64,000 nucleotides of DNA. Source: Bremerella sp. JC817. GTDB taxonomy: Bacteria > Planctomycetota > Planctomycetia > Pirellulales > Pirellulaceae. The stretch lies in the NCBI RefSeq assembly GCF_040718835.1, contig NZ_JBFEFG010000274.1:248001-312000 (forward strand), written 5' to 3'. The translations under genes were made by a program, and so were the position numbers. The notes beneath the pieces are model-generated. The model had not been told where the DNA came from and did no database searches. It was given only the letters and a program-made list of their open reading frames with translations. Shown here piece by piece: positions 52,832-61,808 of this stretch (its first letter is position 1; each line of letters begins with the position of its first letter).

Positions 52832-53854
52832 ATGGCTGGTCGCATTCCTTTCGCTTCCCCCAATCGCCGCCAATTTCTGCAAACGGCTGCCGCTACCACG
52901 GCTGGCCTGGCGGTTGGTGGCCGATCATTAATCGCTGCCGACGATACGGCAAAGAGCGATTCGCCCGAGTCGCTGGTGAAAGTCCTCTACGACTCCCTTT
53001 CCGAATCACAGAAAAAATCCGTTGCCTTCGATTGGGATCACGAAGACCCACTGCTGGGGACGCTACGTAACCACGTCGAAAATAATTGGCATATCGTCGA
53101 TCAAACCATCGATGGCAACTTCTACACCAGCGATCAGAAGCATCTGATCCGGCAGATTTTCGTCGGCATGATCAACCCTGACTGGGTCGAGCGATTCGAT
53201 CGCCAGTTGAAAGACGACGCCGGCGGTTTTGGCAAGCAGCAAAACATCGCCATCTTCGGCAAGCCGGGCGAAGGCAAGTTCGAGCTGGTCATCACCGGTC
53301 GTCACATGACGATGCGCTGCGATGGCAACTCGGCTGAACACGTTGCGTTCGGCGGTCCGATTTTCTACGGCCACGCCGCGAAGGGCTTCAACGAGAAGTC
53401 AGGGCATCCAGGCAATGTCTTTTGGTCCCAGGCCCAAGCCGCGAACAAAGTGTTCGAGGTGCTCGATGGAAAGCAGCAGCAAGTTGCCTTGGTTAAAGAA
53501 AGCCCGATCGAACAACGGGTCGACTTCCAGGGAACCGGCGGCAAGTTCAGCGGGATCCATGTCGGTAGTCTGGCGGACGATCAGAAGTCGGCGGTTCAAG
53601 ACGTGTTGAAAGTCTTGATCGAACCATACCGTCAAAGCGATCGCGACGAAGTCGTGGGCTGCTTGAACAAGCATGGCGGGCTCGATGCATGTCACCTGGC
53701 CTTCTACGAAGACTCGGACGTCGGCAACGACAAAGTCTGGGACAACTGGCGACTGGAAGGGCCTTCGTTTGTCTGGTACTTCCGCGGCAAGCCTCACGTC
53801 CATTGCTGGGTCAACGTGGCTGATTCGCCTGAAGTCAAATTGAATTCGGCCTAG
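52832..53854 (+). CDS. Tat-exported protein, DUF3500-like
   Basis: A 340-residue protein with a textbook twin-arginine signal (NRRQFLQTAAATTAGLAVGG, residues 11-30). The mature part has a helical opening (PESLVKVLYDSLSESQKKSVAFDWDH) and a central FELVITGRHMTMRCDGNS followed by FGGPIFYGHAA, a pattern I associate with DUF3500; a family search is needed to confirm. The end, EGPSFVWYFRGKPHVHCWVNV, has several His and Trp residues that could bind a metal. It is followed after 17 bases by an HExxH protein gene, so the two are probably co-transcribed. Function unknown. Confidence 0.75.
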   Translation: MAGRIPFASPNRRQFLQTAAATTAGLAVGGRSLIAADDTAKSDSPESLVKVLYDSLSESQKKSVAFDWDHEDPLLGTLRNHVENNWHIVDQTIDGNFYTSDQKHLIRQIFVGMINPDWVERFDRQLKDDAGGFGKQQNIAIFGKPGEGKFELVITGRHMTMRCDGNSAEHVAFGGPIFYGHAAKGFNEKSGHPGNVFWSQAQAANKVFEVLDGKQQQVALVKESPIEQRVDFQGTGGKFSGIHVGSLADDQKSAVQDVLKVLIEPYRQSDRDEVVGCLNKHGGLDACHLAFYEDSDVGNDKVWDNWRLEGPSFVWYFRGKPHVHCWVNVADSPEVKLNSA

Positions 53855-53871
53855 ACCAAGGAAGCGTTGCC

Positions 53872-55269
53872 GTGCCATTTTGGGTTCGACAAGGAATGAT
53901 CGCGGCGGCTTTGCTGAGCATGGCATGGCCGCTGCTGGCCGACGGGCCTGGTCTGCTGCAAGATATTCCGACCGATCAAATGACGATGCGCGACGGAAGC
54001 GTTCTGCGCGGGATGCTGCTGGACGAATCGCCACGCGGGTACGAGTTCATCGAGATCAATCGTCCACCTGGCAAGCCAAGCTTCGCGGTGATTCACACGA
54101 TTGGTGCCAGCCAGGTTCAGCGTCTGGAAAAAGTAGGCGGGGACGAGCGTCGTATCCTGGACGACGCCGTCAATCGTCTGCGAAATCACACGCAGATCCG
54201 GGCCGCCGCGAAAGAGTCGCTGAAACTCACGCGAGTGCAGTCCGACGTCCTCGAGACCGATCAGGCCTGGCGGTACGAAGGGGATCGTTTCACTCTGCTT
54301 AGCCCGCTCGACGAAGAATTGACCCGCAGCCTGGCCGTTCGTGCGGACCAAATCTTCCAAGCCTTCGAGCACTGGATTCCGCCGAAACAGCAGCCACAGA
54401 ATCCAATACAGATCATCGTCTTCCGCTCGATCGGCAGTTACTCCGCCTATTTGAAAACGATCGGTCTGCAGATCGAGAACCCTGCGGTCTACGTTCCGCA
54501 TACGAACCAGGTCCTCATCGGGTCAGACCTGGGACTCTTTCAGCAGCGACTCGATGTCGTGCAGCGGAATCACGACGCAGTCCTGCAGCAGCTCGATGCC
54601 GACAACAAGAAGATTTCAGGCGAACTGAAGCTACTTGCCAAACGCTTGAAGGATGCTGGTTGGTCGCCGAATGAGATCGCTCCCGAAGTGCAGTCGATGC
54701 GGGAGGCGTGGGAACGCGATTACAAGAAGCGACACAGTCAGATCCAGGTCACCAATCGCCGCAACGCAACCATCAAGCAGGAACTACTCGATAGCACGAC
54801 CGGTTTTCTGTGCCACGAATCGTTTCATGCTTACATCGAAAACTGCGTCTATCCTCAGGATCGTTACGACGTTCCGGTTTGGCTGAACGAAGGCCTGGCC
54901 CAGTTATTCGAGCACGCCCAGTTCGACAACGGATCGTTTCGTATCGACTTACCTCCTGCCAAACTGCTGGGGCAACTGCAAGATCGCATCGAGCGCGACC
55001 ACGGGATGAGCCTTCAGCGAATGCTGCAGACCGAAGGAGGCAGCTTCCTACTGTTCGAGAACCTACACGGCACACGACTCGACTACGATGTAGCGTGGGG
55101 CCTGGCGTGGTACCTGGTGTTTCAGAAACAGCTCTTCGCGCCGAATGGTCTGCAGCGTTATGTCCATGCCCGCGACAAGCCCCAGCCGACCATCGAAGAA
55201 ACGTTCGGCGAGTCGGTATCACGCGTTCAAAGCGAATGGGTCGAATTCATTTCGCAGCTTCAGCAATAG
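53872..55269 (+). CDS. DUF1570-type secreted protein with a gluzincin-like HExxH motif
   Basis: A 465-residue protein with a short signal peptide (about 1-23, ending PLLADG). The central part has a long helical hairpin (about 228-300). Then come FLCHESFHAYIENC (His315, Glu316, His319) and, 20 residues later, VWLNEGLAQLFEH with Glu340. The HExxH plus NEG-x-A arrangement is that of gluzincin zinc peptidases, although DUF1570 proteins have no proven activity that I know. The start is GTG with AGGAAG upstream. It follows the DUF3500-like Tat protein by 17 bases and ends 12 bases from the convergent glnD. Confidence 0.83.
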   Translation: MPFWVRQGMIAAALLSMAWPLLADGPGLLQDIPTDQMTMRDGSVLRGMLLDESPRGYEFIEINRPPGKPSFAVIHTIGASQVQRLEKVGGDERRILDDAVNRLRNHTQIRAAAKESLKLTRVQSDVLETDQAWRYEGDRFTLLSPLDEELTRSLAVRADQIFQAFEHWIPPKQQPQNPIQIIVFRSIGSYSAYLKTIGLQIENPAVYVPHTNQVLIGSDLGLFQQRLDVVQRNHDAVLQQLDADNKKISGELKLLAKRLKDAGWSPNEIAPEVQSMREAWERDYKKRHSQIQVTNRRNATIKQELLDSTTGFLCHESFHAYIENCVYPQDRYDVPVWLNEGLAQLFEHAQFDNGSFRIDLPPAKLLGQLQDRIERDHGMSLQRMLQTEGGSFLLFENLHGTRLDYDVAWGLAWYLVFQKQLFAPNGLQRYVHARDKPQPTIEETFGESVSRVQSEWVEFISQLQQ

Positions 55270-55281
55270 CCGCGTCATCGT

Positions 55282-57918
55282 TTACGAGTTCTGTTCGGCC
55301 AGCGATTCTCGCAGTGCCAACTTGATCCCCTCGAGCCGCTTGTCATCAAAAATCTTCTTGTCGTTCGCATCGGTGACATAGAAGACGTCGACGACCTGAT
55401 CGAGATGGGTTGTGATGCGTGCCACGTGGACACTTAGCCCCATCTCGTACAAGAGGCGACTGATCTGGTAGAGCAGTCCTTGACGGTCCTGGGTGAAGAC
55501 TTCGACGATCGTATAGTTCTCGGCGGTCTCGTTGTCGATCTTGATGTCGGTTGGAATCGAGATCGCTTCTTCCGCCATCCGTTGATTCCGGGAAGTCCAC
55601 GTCGAAGTGAATGTCGGGGCCTGATCAGCAGGATCGGTCAGATACTTCCGAATCCGCTGACAGATATCTTCCAAACGTTCGGCCGGCGGCTCTCCTTCGT
55701 GATCTTTGTCTTGCACGAAGTAGCGATCCAGCACCAGGCCGTCTGCCAGCGTGTTAATTTCCGCTGCCAGAATCGTCATGCGTTGGCTGGTTACCGCGCC
55801 CGTCAAGCGATGGAACACTCCCTGCATCAATGCTTCGCGCGTGCCGATCGTTATTTCAAGGACACCACGATCTTCACGATACAAACAAGTCACCATCGGC
55901 GAATCGTCGCGCATCGCCTGAAGTTGTTCCAGGTCGTTAATGATCTGCGAGGCAGGGGTCTCGCGGAGGAAACCATCAGGCAGCGAATCGATCACCCGCT
56001 TAAACCAGTCCTCGTTTTGATGACCACGAACCAGCGACGCTAAGGCGTCCAATTTCTTGCGCCGCTGCTGAACGGTATCGAGCGTATCGTCACCACCCAG
56101 GTGCAACATGGAGCGACGATAAAGATCGGTAAGAACGCGAACCTTCCAGTCGTTCAATGTGCCGGGACCGACGCCGGCAAAGTCGGCACAAGTCAGGACG
56201 TATAACATCTTCAAACGTTCGGCGGGGCCATTGTCCATCGCGAATCGCAACACCAGTTGCTCGTCCGAAGTGTCGCGGCGAAACGCCAGGTGCGACATCT
56301 GCAAGTGATACAGCACCAGGTGCACGAGGGTTTCTTTATCTTGCGGCGAAAGCCAGAAACGGTCGGCCACTTCTTCCGCAATCCTGGCGCCAACAATGCT
56401 GTGATCTTCCGGAAAGCCCTTTCCCAGATCGTGAATCAGCAGGGCAAGGTGCAACAGCCACTTCTTCTTGATCGAACGATAAACGTCCCCGAGCATATCG
56501 TCCCGGTTCAAGAAGTCGCACGCACATTCCACTGTCTTGATACAGTGGGCATCGACGGTGTACTTGTGGTACTGATTGAACTGCAGCAAGCAGCGCGCAT
56601 GGGCCATATCGGGAACAATCTTCTCGAGCAACCGCAACTCGTGAAGCCGACGAAGGAGTTCGCCAAGTCGGCCTGGTTCGGCCAGTAACGACAGAAACAA
56701 CTTACGTGTCGTTTCGGTCAGCTCGACATCGACGTTACCGTGAAACTTGCGGCGTATGACTTCCCAGGTCGGATGATCGATATGCCGGCCAAAGCGATTG
56801 GCCGCGATCATCAGTTCGAGTACTTCATCCAATTGCCCGGCACGGCGCTGCTTCCAGCGACGCGAAGTACTGATGCGGTAAGGCCCCACGTGAAAATCAC
56901 GGTCGACACGCCGTGTCATCACCGGGCCTAGCATCGACAGGAAAATCGACTGCGGTCGAATCGACGCGATGAAATGCCGAGCCGCGTCGCGGACACCGCT
57001 GGTATGCTCGAAGTAGGTTTGCATGAACTGTTCGACCGGCAGCAACCCTTCGGTCCCTTCGTAGCCATACAGTTCAGCAATGCGAATCTGCTCGGCACGA
57101 TCGAGAAGATCCGAGGACTTGCCAGCGTGGAAATGCAATTCATTTCGCAGCCGCAGCAGGTATTCGCGAGCATCTCGCAGGCTCTTGCGGTCCTTGTCTG
57201 AGATGGCACCAACGCGGTTCAATGCGTCGAGTTCGTTTTCACCATACCGGGCAAAGCCAAGCCAGCGAACCATCTGAATTCCACGCAAACTGCCGCTCGA
57301 ACGCTTGATGTTTGGTTCGAGCATGTGGACTACTTCGCCATACTGGGCCCGTTCTTCATCACGCGACTTCATGATCGCTTTGTACAAGCGACGGAAGTTC
57401 AAGCGGGCCTTGCGACGGAACGGCTCGGCAAAACGACGAAACAAACTGACGCTACCGGCGAGGTAACGATTCTCGGCCAGCGACGTGAAGATGGTGGCAT
57501 CTGATAGCGCGAAGGAAGTGGCTTGGGAGGGTGTCCGCAAGCTATGCCCCAGGATCAGCCCCACGTCGAAGACATCTTGCTGCAGCCGCTTGGTGAACTG
57601 GATCGCCGGTTCGCGAAAGGTTGGCTCGTGCAGAATCATCAAGTCGATATCGGAGTAGGGGGCCGTATCACGACGACCATAGCCACCATGCGGCACGATC
57701 GCCAGATTGGCCAGCACCTTCTCGGGTGTGAACCCTTCGACATCGTTCGCCGCGGCATTCACCAGGTCGAGAATGATCGAATCGAAGCAGTCGGTGATCT
57801 GAGCGCAAAGCTGCACACCGGGCGTCCCCGCTTCATGTTGCCGCTTCAGTTTCTCGCGATCCGTCGCCAGCTTTTGTTTGGCCGCGATAACCGATTCGCG
57901 AAGTCGCAGTGCTGCCAT
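55282..57918 (-). CDS. glnD: Bifunctional [protein-PII] uridylyltransferase/uridylyl-removing enzyme
   Basis: An 878-residue GlnD. The N-terminal nucleotidyltransferase has VPHGGYGRRDTAPYSDIDLM (the G-G/D-x-D metal site). The central HD domain has KKWLLHLALLIHDLGKGFPEDHS, and two ACT domains at the C-terminus start near TCLYREDRGVLEITIG and YTIVEVFTQDRQGLLYQISRLL. It uridylylates PII at low glutamine and removes UMP at high glutamine. The gene lies downstream of amtB and glnB on the same strand, but a terminator separates it from glnB, so it may have its own promoter or depend on readthrough. Confidence 0.95.
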   Translation of the reverse strand: MAALRLRESVIAAKQKLATDREKLKRQHEAGTPGVQLCAQITDCFDSIILDLVNAAANDVEGFTPEKVLANLAIVPHGGYGRRDTAPYSDIDLMILHEPTFREPAIQFTKRLQQDVFDVGLILGHSLRTPSQATSFALSDATIFTSLAENRYLAGSVSLFRRFAEPFRRKARLNFRRLYKAIMKSRDEERAQYGEVVHMLEPNIKRSSGSLRGIQMVRWLGFARYGENELDALNRVGAISDKDRKSLRDAREYLLRLRNELHFHAGKSSDLLDRAEQIRIAELYGYEGTEGLLPVEQFMQTYFEHTSGVRDAARHFIASIRPQSIFLSMLGPVMTRRVDRDFHVGPYRISTSRRWKQRRAGQLDEVLELMIAANRFGRHIDHPTWEVIRRKFHGNVDVELTETTRKLFLSLLAEPGRLGELLRRLHELRLLEKIVPDMAHARCLLQFNQYHKYTVDAHCIKTVECACDFLNRDDMLGDVYRSIKKKWLLHLALLIHDLGKGFPEDHSIVGARIAEEVADRFWLSPQDKETLVHLVLYHLQMSHLAFRRDTSDEQLVLRFAMDNGPAERLKMLYVLTCADFAGVGPGTLNDWKVRVLTDLYRRSMLHLGGDDTLDTVQQRRKKLDALASLVRGHQNEDWFKRVIDSLPDGFLRETPASQIINDLEQLQAMRDDSPMVTCLYREDRGVLEITIGTREALMQGVFHRLTGAVTSQRMTILAAEINTLADGLVLDRYFVQDKDHEGEPPAERLEDICQRIRKYLTDPADQAPTFTSTWTSRNQRMAEEAISIPTDIKIDNETAENYTIVEVFTQDRQGLLYQISRLLYEMGLSVHVARITTHLDQVVDVFYVTDANDKKIFDDKRLEGIKLALRESLAEQNS

Positions 57919-57943
57919 GAAACTTTCTTCTCGCCTCGAACTG

Positions 57944-57978
57944 AAAAAAAACGGCGCCGATCAAATTAGGAGCGCCGT
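57944..57978 (-). terminator. Rho-independent terminator between glnB and glnD
   Basis: On the minus strand, ACGGCGC and GCGCCGT form a 7-bp stem with a 14-base loop, followed by eight U residues (the A-run 57944-57951 on the plus strand). It begins 35 bases after the glnB stop and ends 26 bases before the glnD start. Confidence 0.85.
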
Positions 57979-58012
57979 TGTCATAGTTTTTATTTTAGTT
58001 GCCAGAGCTCAT

Positions 58013-58426
<414 letters not shown>

Positions 58427-58452
58427 TTATGCAAAGTTCAGAGCAAGTATCT

Positions 58453-59916
58453 CTAGCTGAAAATGTAGCCTTCTTCTCCATGTTCGGAGATATCCAGGCC
58501 ACGAATTTCGCTTTCTTGAGTCACTCGCAAGCCAATCAGCACATCGATCAGCTTCAACAGTATCGCCGTCGCAGCGACCGAAAATGCAACCGTAACCAAA
58601 ACGGCCACAACTTGTCCAATCAGCAGGGAGACTCCGCCACCCTCGTAAAGGCCGATTGGTTCACCACCCATCACGTTACGCGTGGCGAACACGCCGGTCA
58701 GTACCGCGCCGAGAGTTCCGCCTACGCCATGCACGCCAAATGCGTCCAGCGAATCGTCGTAACCCATCTGCTGCTTCAGCACCGTACAGGTGTAATAACA
58801 GACGATACCCGCTGCCGCTCCCATCGCCAGGGCAGGCATCGGCAACACGAAGCCAGCCGCAGGGGTAATACAAACCAGGCCCGCAACTGCACCCGAGGCA
58901 CATCCCAGGACACTAGGCTTGCCGCGTTGGATCCATTCCATCATGGCCCAAGCCACCGCGCCAGCGGCAGCCGAGAAGTGCGTCACGGCGAAGGCGTTCG
59001 AGGCCAACGCGTCGGCAGCACAGGCACTACCGGCATTGAAACCGAACCAACCAACCCACAGCATCGCAGCGCCCAGGGTGGTGTAGGTCAGGTTATGAGG
59101 ACGCATATCGTCGTGACCATAGCCTAAACGCTTGCCCACGAAGATCGCACAAACCAGGGCCGAGATGCCCGAGCTGATATGCACGACCGTGCCGCCAGCG
59201 AAGTCGAGGGCACCACCAGCCAGCGAAGCAGGTTCGCCATAAGCCAGAATGCCGCCGTCCCAAACCCAGTGGCACAGCGGGCAATAAACGAGCGTTCCCC
59301 ACAAGATCGAGAAGACGGCCATCGCCGAGAACTTCATTCGTTCTGCAAAGGCACCACAGATCAGGGCAGGGGTGATAATGAAGAACATGCCTTGGAACAG
59401 CATGAACGTGTATTCAGGAATCGTCCCGTGCATTGGCGTGACCGGTTCGCCCAGTTCGGCATCGTAGGCCGGCTGCACGTTTTCCATAAACAGGAATTCC
59501 AGGTTGCCGATGTAGGGGTCGTCGCCACCAAACGCAAGGGTGTAGCCCCACAGGCTCCAGACCACGGTCATCAGCCCCATCAGGAACAAGCACTGCATCA
59601 TCACGCCCAAGACGTTCTTCTTGCGGACCAGACCACTGTAGAACATTGCCAGACCTGGGGCAGTCATGAACAAGACCAACGCGCTGGATGTCAGCATCCA
59701 GGCATTGTCGCCGGAATCGAGGCCAGGCGCCTCCTCTTCTGGAACTTCCACTTCGTTCGCGTTACCAGCCTCGACAGGAACCACTTCGCGAGGTTCCAAG
59801 ACCTCGGGCGAAGCTTCCGTCGTAGTTTGAGCGACTACGGAAGTAGCAAGAAACTGGGTAGCAAACAGGCCAACCAGCGCGCAGGCCAGCAGCCCGCGAA
59901 GGAAATACGTGCGCAT
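58453..59916 (-). CDS. amtB: Ammonium transporter
   Basis: A 487-residue Amt/MEP protein. A signal peptide (FLRGLLACALVGLFATQFLATSVVAQ) is followed by an acidic Glu/Val/Pro-rich region (about residues 30-65), then eleven membrane helices. DNAWMLTSSALVLFMTAPGLAMFYSGLVRKKN is the conserved first helix, WGTLVYCPLCHWVWDGG and GGTVVHISSGISALVCA carry family signatures, and GVHGVGGTLGAVLTGVFA holds the second pore His. The cytoplasmic tail is short. I chose the ATG at 59916 with GGTGGAG upstream; the frame to 60069 has no signal-peptide logic. It probably pairs with the downstream PII. Confidence 0.95.
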   Translation of the reverse strand: MRTYFLRGLLACALVGLFATQFLATSVVAQTTTEASPEVLEPREVVPVEAGNANEVEVPEEEAPGLDSGDNAWMLTSSALVLFMTAPGLAMFYSGLVRKKNVLGVMMQCLFLMGLMTVVWSLWGYTLAFGGDDPYIGNLEFLFMENVQPAYDAELGEPVTPMHGTIPEYTFMLFQGMFFIITPALICGAFAERMKFSAMAVFSILWGTLVYCPLCHWVWDGGILAYGEPASLAGGALDFAGGTVVHISSGISALVCAIFVGKRLGYGHDDMRPHNLTYTTLGAAMLWVGWFGFNAGSACAADALASNAFAVTHFSAAAGAVAWAMMEWIQRGKPSVLGCASGAVAGLVCITPAAGFVLPMPALAMGAAAGIVCYYTCTVLKQQMGYDDSLDAFGVHGVGGTLGAVLTGVFATRNVMGGEPIGLYEGGGVSLLIGQVVAVLVTVAFSVAATAILLKLIDVLIGLRVTQESEIRGLDISEHGEEGYIFS

Positions 59917-60188
59917 GAATCTCCACCTCGAACAAAGAAAAAACAAATTGTGTGAGTAGGGACGCGCGCCGCCTGATGATTTGCCTGGATCATCGCGCTC
60001 GTGGTGACTTGCTTCCGCCGCTAAGGCCTTAGAGAAGCCCCAGCGTTTTGCCTGATGCGGAATTTGCAATTAGTCACTACAAAAAATAGGGGGAGCCAGC
60101 GTTCGCGTAAAGTAGATAACTCCAGTTCCTTCCACTTTTTTCGGTAGGTATGCTGCCCTCGTGCCCCGACGGGCGGTTGCCTCCTGCC

Positions 60189-60194
60189 TATAAT
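60189..60194 (+). promoter_or_regulatory. Possible -10 box of the TolB-like gene
   Basis: A consensus TATAAT lies 56 bases before the preferred ATG at 60250. No good -35 box is found at 16-18 bases, so the assignment is weak. It is compatible with a start at 60250 and not at 60193, which would overlap the box. The surrounding 333-base gap, 59917-60249, shows no gene. Confidence 0.35.
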
Positions 60195-60249
60195 GAAGTT
60201 AATGAACTCCCAACCAGCCTGCCAACGATCTCACCCAGGAGCCGCTTCG

Positions 60250-61353
60250 ATGACCTTAATTCCTCGAGCATTTTCGCCACTGGTCCCTATTTCCCTGGCA
60301 GTCGCCGCCCTGTTGATGCTGGTCGGCACCAGCTTCGCCCAAGAGGCCCAGTCGCCTCCTTCGATCGAATCGAAGTACCTTTCCAATGTCCGCCAGGTAA
60401 CCTCGGGCATGGTCAAAGCAGGCGAAGGCTACTTCTCTCCCGATGGCAAGCAGATCGTCTACCAGGCGGTTCCTCCTCAATATCCCTTCTACCAGATCTA
60501 CACTCAGCCACTTGACGGGGGAGAACCGAAGCTGATCAGCACCGGTCGTGGCCGTACGACGTGTGCCTACTTCAGCATCGACGGCAAGAAGATCCTGTTC
60601 GCCAGCAGTCATGCCGATCCGAACATGACCAAGACCGAGCAGGAAGAAATCGCCCGCCAGGAAGAAGAACGTAAGTCAGGCCAGCGCCGTCGATACTCGT
60701 GGGACTTCGATCCTTACACTGAAATCTATGTGAAAGACCTGGCCAGCGGAGAGCTGACGCAATTGACCGACGCTCAAGGCTATGACGCCGAAGGAGCGTT
60801 CTCGTACGATGGCAAGAAGATTGCCTTCTGCAGCGACCGCGATGGCGATCCGGACCTGTACATCATGGATGCCGATGGCAAGAATCTGAAGCAACTGACC
60901 AACGCCAAAGGCTACGACGGCGGCCCATTCATTTCGCCCAACGGCAAATGGATTGTGTTCCGCAGCGATCGCAAAGAAGAGGGATTCCTGCAGATCTACG
61001 TGATCTCGGTCGATGGCGAAAAAGAGTTTCCACTGACCGATAACGTCGGCGTGAACTGGGCCCCCTATTGGCACCCAACCAAGCCATATATTATCTGGGC
61101 TGGTGCCGATCACTCGCAGCCAGGTCGTCCGAACTACGACCTTTGGCTGATGAAGTACGAAGAGACCGAAGACGCCATCAAACCGGGGCCGATCACGCGA
61201 ATCACCGACAGTGCGGCTGCCGATGTTCTGCCCGTGTTTTCACCCGATGGCACCAAGTTGATGTGGACCAGTACCCGGACCGACGATCACAGCAGCCAGT
61301 TGTTCATCGCCGACTTTACGTTTCCGGAAGACCAACCCAAGGAAGAGAAGTAA
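60250..61353 (+). CDS. Secreted TolB-like (PD40 repeat) beta-propeller protein
   Basis: A 367-residue protein. A signal peptide ends near TSFAQEAQ. At least five PD40/WD40-like TolB repeats follow, with cores GYFSPDGKQIVYQAV, AYFSIDGKKILFASS, GAFSYDGKKIAFCSDRDGDPDLYIMDADG, PFISPNGKWIVFRSDR and PVFSPDGTKLMWTSTR. The propeller is typical of TolB and related periplasmic proteins; no peptidase domain is attached. AGGAG about nine bases before the ATG at 60250 fixes the start. The NUDIX gene begins 10 bases after its stop, so they probably form one transcript. Confidence 0.87.
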   Translation: MTLIPRAFSPLVPISLAVAALLMLVGTSFAQEAQSPPSIESKYLSNVRQVTSGMVKAGEGYFSPDGKQIVYQAVPPQYPFYQIYTQPLDGGEPKLISTGRGRTTCAYFSIDGKKILFASSHADPNMTKTEQEEIARQEEERKSGQRRRYSWDFDPYTEIYVKDLASGELTQLTDAQGYDAEGAFSYDGKKIAFCSDRDGDPDLYIMDADGKNLKQLTNAKGYDGGPFISPNGKWIVFRSDRKEEGFLQIYVISVDGEKEFPLTDNVGVNWAPYWHPTKPYIIWAGADHSQPGRPNYDLWLMKYEETEDAIKPGPITRITDSAAADVLPVFSPDGTKLMWTSTRTDDHSSQLFIADFTFPEDQPKEEK

Positions 61354-61363
61354 GTCTAATCAC

Positions 61364-61804
61364 ATGTCTGAATCCTCGATGCCGCAAACCAGGGCTTGCG
61401 GCTTTCTGATTGTCAAAGGCGACCCGATCGAATCGTTTCTGCTGATGAAGCACCCGTCGCGTTGGGACCTGCCCAAGGGGCACGTCGACGAAGGGGAAAC
61501 GGACATGCAATGCGCCCTGCGCGAGCTGGAAGAAGAAACGGGAATTACCGCCGACGATATCACCGTCGACCCCAGCTTCCGTTACGAACTGCAGTACGTC
61601 GTCAGCTACAAAAAGAAGTTTGGCGGCGCGGATGCGTTGAAGACGGTCGTTTACTTTCTGGCTCGACTTGATCGTGACGTCGAACTGAAACTGACCGAAC
61701 ATGGCGATGCCAAGTGGCTGCCATGGAATCCTCCGCACGACATCCAAGAGAAGACAATCAATCCGCTTCTCGCGTCCGTCGCGGAGTATATCGCGTCGAA
61801 GTAG
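61364..61804 (+). CDS. NUDIX hydrolase, diadenosine-tetraphosphatase-like
   Basis: A 146-residue protein with a complete Nudix box: G39 in PKGHVDEGE, Glu45, then REL and EEETGI (R53 to I61) matching GX5EX7REUXEEXGU. The preceding RWDLPKGHVDEGE and the later ELQYVVSYKKKFGGADALKTVVYFLARL resemble bis(5'-nucleosyl)-tetraphosphatases of the asymmetric type. It would hydrolyse Ap4A or a related dinucleotide in the cytoplasm. It follows the TolB-like gene by 10 bases and stops 4 bases before the convergent transglutaminase gene. Confidence 0.9.
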   Translation: MSESSMPQTRACGFLIVKGDPIESFLLMKHPSRWDLPKGHVDEGETDMQCALRELEEETGITADDITVDPSFRYELQYVVSYKKKFGGADALKTVVYFLARLDRDVELKLTEHGDAKWLPWNPPHDIQEKTINPLLASVAEYIASK

Positions 61805-61808
61805 GCCC

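Noticed and set aside
60140..60180. A sigma-54-like GG-N10-GC element upstream of amtB on the minus strand
   Set aside because: Only part of the consensus matches (GGGCACG-AGGG-CAGC) and the TTGC core is missing; I do not claim it.
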